Origin: Cytophagales bacterium
Lineage (GTDB): Bacteria > Bacteroidota > Bacteroidia > Cytophagales > Cyclobacteriaceae
Assembly: GCA_029262955.1 (NCBI GenBank)
Contig: JAJCYL010000321.1
Coordinates: 1-7,694 of the forward strand
DNA: 7,694 bases
Reading direction: 5' to 3'
The translations under genes and the position numbers were made by a program. This document shows positions 6,323 through 7,694 of this stretch, in pieces. Within the stretch, counting starts at the first letter, position 1; each line of letters opens with the position of its first letter. The notes under the pieces are model-generated. The model saw only the letters and a list, made by a program, of their open reading frames with translations, ran no database searches and was not told the DNA's origin.

Positions 6323-7229
6323 TCTCTATCTTTTGAGCTATTCGAAGTTTCGCTCTTCTTGCTCTTTTATTTCTATTAATTTCCTCTTCTCTTGCCATAA
6401 TTGGCTTCTTATTAATTGGCACTAATGGCCTTAGTAAATTTCCATAAAAATCTTTCTCCACTTCACCGTCTCTCTTTCCTTTATTAAAAAAATTCTTAAC
6501 CATTCGATCTTCCAAAGAGTGATATGACATAACTACGAACCGACCTTCATGCTCCAGTACATCTATTCCTTCACTTAACATCTCCTCAAGTGCTAGCGAC
6601 TCCTCGTTAACTTCAATTCTGAGTGCTTGAAACACTTGTGCGTAAAATTTATTTTGCCTCCCTCTTGGAGCAAATGGTTCAATGATATCAACTAACTGCT
6701 GAGTCGTTTCAATTGGTGCATTTACCCTTGCCTGGCAAATTGCTCTCGACACTGCAGATGCGTTTTTCAAATCACCCCAGTTTCTAAGCACCCTACGGAG
6801 ATCGTAATCTTCAATCTCAGAAATAAGACTGCTTGCAGTTATTCCTGATTTTTGATTCATCCTCATATCCAATGGTCCTTGTGACCTGGTTGAAAAACCC
6901 CTGGATGCCTCATCAATTTGATGAGATGATATTCCCAGATCGGCAAGAATCCCATTCACCTTACTAATCCCGTACACCCTTAGGTATTTTTTCAAATACC
7001 GAAAGTTTGCTTTTATAAATGTGAAAGAACGACTATCAATTTTTTTTGCATTCTGTTCGGCCTCCTCGTCTTGATCAAACGCATATAAATGGCCGCTCTC
7101 CAACTTTTCCAGTATAACTTTCGAGTGCCCTCCTCCACCAAAAGTCAAGTCAACATAAATTCCATCTGCCTTTATTTTCAACCCATCTATAGATTCGGCA
7201 AGCATTACAGGCACATGATATTCCATCAT
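6312..7229 (-). CDS. rsmH: 16S rRNA (cytosine(1402)-N4)-methyltransferase RsmH (MraW)
   Basis: S-adenosylmethionine-dependent enzyme that N4-methylates C1402 in the decoding centre of 16S rRNA. The 305-residue product has normal length. Motifs in order are YHVPVML (4-10), the SAM-binding DLTFGGGGHS (27-36), FDQD (51-54), ANFR (74-77), ADLGISSHQID (96-106), RGFS (110-113), GPLDMRM (118-124), FQALRIEVN (200-208), SYHSLEDR (235-242) and the basic NKRARRAKLR (287-296). The stretch that reads YGEE in E. coli is NWGD here, a modest difference that leaves the core intact. The start is ATG at 7229-7227, sharing one base with the mraZ TAA stop. A second ATG follows directly at 7226 and cannot be excluded. 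The gene overlaps ftsL by 11 bases at its 3' end. Its conserved place between mraZ and ftsL links it to the division operon although its target is the ribosome. Confidence 0.98.
   Translation of the reverse strand: MMEYHVPVMLAESIDGLKIKADGIYVDLTFGGGGHSKVILEKLESGHLYAFDQDEEAEQNAKKIDSRSFTFIKANFRYLKKYLRVYGISKVNGILADLGISSHQIDEASRGFSTRSQGPLDMRMNQKSGITASSLISEIEDYDLRRVLRNWGDLKNASAVSRAICQARVNAPIETTQQLVDIIEPFAPRGRQNKFYAQVFQALRIEVNEESLALEEMLSEGIDVLEHEGRFVVMSYHSLEDRMVKNFFNKGKRDGEVEKDFYGNLLRPLVPINKKPIMAREEEINRNKRARRAKLRIAQKIENVR
6983..7000 (-). other. Small perfect hairpin with GAAA tetraloop inside rsmH
   Basis: On the coding strand GGUAUUU (7000-6994) and AAAUACC (6989-6983) can pair perfectly around a GAAA loop (6993-6990). 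It encodes part of the FRYLKKYL stretch of RsmH. The stem is only 7 pairs, is AU-rich and has no U-rich tail, so it is not a terminator. It may be chance. Confidence 0.2.
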
Positions 7230-7672
7230 TATTCATCCAGGTATTTTTGCGCTAATTGCGAAAATTCTTCCTGATCTTTTATCATATATTTCTGATACAG
7301 TTCCGGATTCCAGATTTCAATAGACGTTCCCATACCAATTACAATAACCTCCTTCTCCAGTTTACCGTAATTGAGATAGGCGACAGGTATATTAATCCTA
7401 CCATTGCCATCTATCTCGACTTGTGTTATGCTACTAAAAAAACTCCTTTTTAATTTTCTATGTTCCGGGTTAAAATCACTTAGCCCACCGATTTTGCTAA
7501 ATAATCTCCTGTATTCCATTATTGGATACAGAATAAGCGATGACTCAAACCCCATTCGAAGCATGAGTTCGCCCGCCGATGACTCAGGTAGTACCGCCTT
7601 TATTTTAGCCGGTAAAACCATTCGCCCTTTAGCGTCCAGTTTGCAATCATATTGACTTGAAAAAAGAGACAT
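7229..7672 (-). CDS. mraZ: Transcriptional regulator MraZ
   Basis: DNA-binding protein of the SpoVT/AbrB-like fold that usually heads the dcw operon and controls its promoter. In characterised species it forms a ring and binds direct repeats upstream of its own gene. The 147-residue product contains the two family DxxGRxxxP motifs, DAKGRMVLP at 13-21 and DGNGRINIP at 88-96, one in each half of the tandem fold. I chose ATG at 7672-7670, which gives the N-terminus MSLFSSQYDCKLDAKGR, the usual pattern with the first motif close to the start. A TTG six codons upstream (7690-7688), directly after an in-frame TAA, would add six residues, but this is less likely. The TAA stop shares one base with the rsmH start. 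The operator and promoter expected upstream are not in the window: only 22 bases remain, and I see no convincing promoter or repeat in them. Confidence 0.96.
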   Translation of the reverse strand: MSLFSSQYDCKLDAKGRMVLPAKIKAVLPESSAGELMLRMGFESSLILYPIMEYRRLFSKIGGLSDFNPEHRKLKRSFFSSITQVEIDGNGRINIPVAYLNYGKLEKEVIVIGMGTSIEIWNPELYQKYMIKDQEEFSQLAQKYLDE

Positions 7673-7694
7673 ATGCCAGATTGTATCCAATTAG

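Noticed and set aside
7089..7655. Three short plus-strand open frames (starting at 7089, 7256 and 7404) antisense to rsmH and mraZ
   Set aside because: All overlap genes with intact family motifs on the other strand and overlap or adjoin each other; they are shadows.
7673..7690. Extended mraZ start at TTG 7690
   Set aside because: It is possible, but the ATG at 7672 gives the usual MraZ N-terminus close to the first DxxGR motif, and the extra six residues have no family support that I know of.
7673..7694. Promoter or MraZ-binding repeats upstream of mraZ
   Set aside because: Only 22 bases are present and no clear TTTG/TAnnTTTG promoter or TGGG-type repeat series can be read in them.
1..7694. 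Mobile elements, CRISPR arrays, tRNA or rRNA genes, signs of gene transfer
   Set aside because: None seen. The window is one continuous, conserved housekeeping operon with no intergenic space to hold them.

Overview
This window is the front part of a division and cell wall (dcw) gene cluster. All genes lie on the minus strand, so they read from right to left: mraZ, rsmH (mraW), an ftsL-type gene, ftsI (class B penicillin-binding protein with a C-terminal PASTA domain), murE, mraY and the first 397 codons of murD. The murD 3' end runs off the left edge. Only 22 bases lie upstream of the mraZ start, so the operon promoter is probably just outside the right edge.

The organism is most likely a member of Bacteroidota, probably near Cytophagales; this is inference and I cannot name a genus. 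The clues are the moderately AT-rich sequence; the lack of a convincing Shine-Dalgarno sequence at any of the seven starts; a divergent FtsL of the kind seen in that phylum; a MraY with a long extracytoplasmic insert; a PASTA domain on FtsI; and the order murE-mraY-murD with no murF between murE and mraY. MurE carries the DNPR motif of meso-diaminopimelate-adding enzymes, which fits a Gram-negative wall.

The layout is extremely compact. Every junction is an overlap (mraZ/rsmH 1 base, rsmH/ftsL 11 bases, ftsL/ftsI 4 bases), a direct stop-start abutment (ftsI/murE, mraY/murD) or a 1-base gap (murE/mraY). There is no stretch without a gene. The genes form a coherent set. MraZ is the transcriptional regulator, RsmH methylates 16S rRNA, FtsL and FtsI belong to the septal peptidoglycan synthase complex, MurE and MurD are cytoplasmic ligases that build the UDP-MurNAc-peptide, and MraY transfers phospho-MurNAc-peptide to the lipid carrier to make lipid I.

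Most of this is ordinary housekeeping sequence and I see no new gene system. The one signal that the proteins do not explain is inside murE, about 74 to 123 nt after its start. It is a near-perfect 18-bp hairpin with a GAGA tetraloop and a U-rich tail, shaped like an intrinsic terminator and pointing in the direction of transcription.
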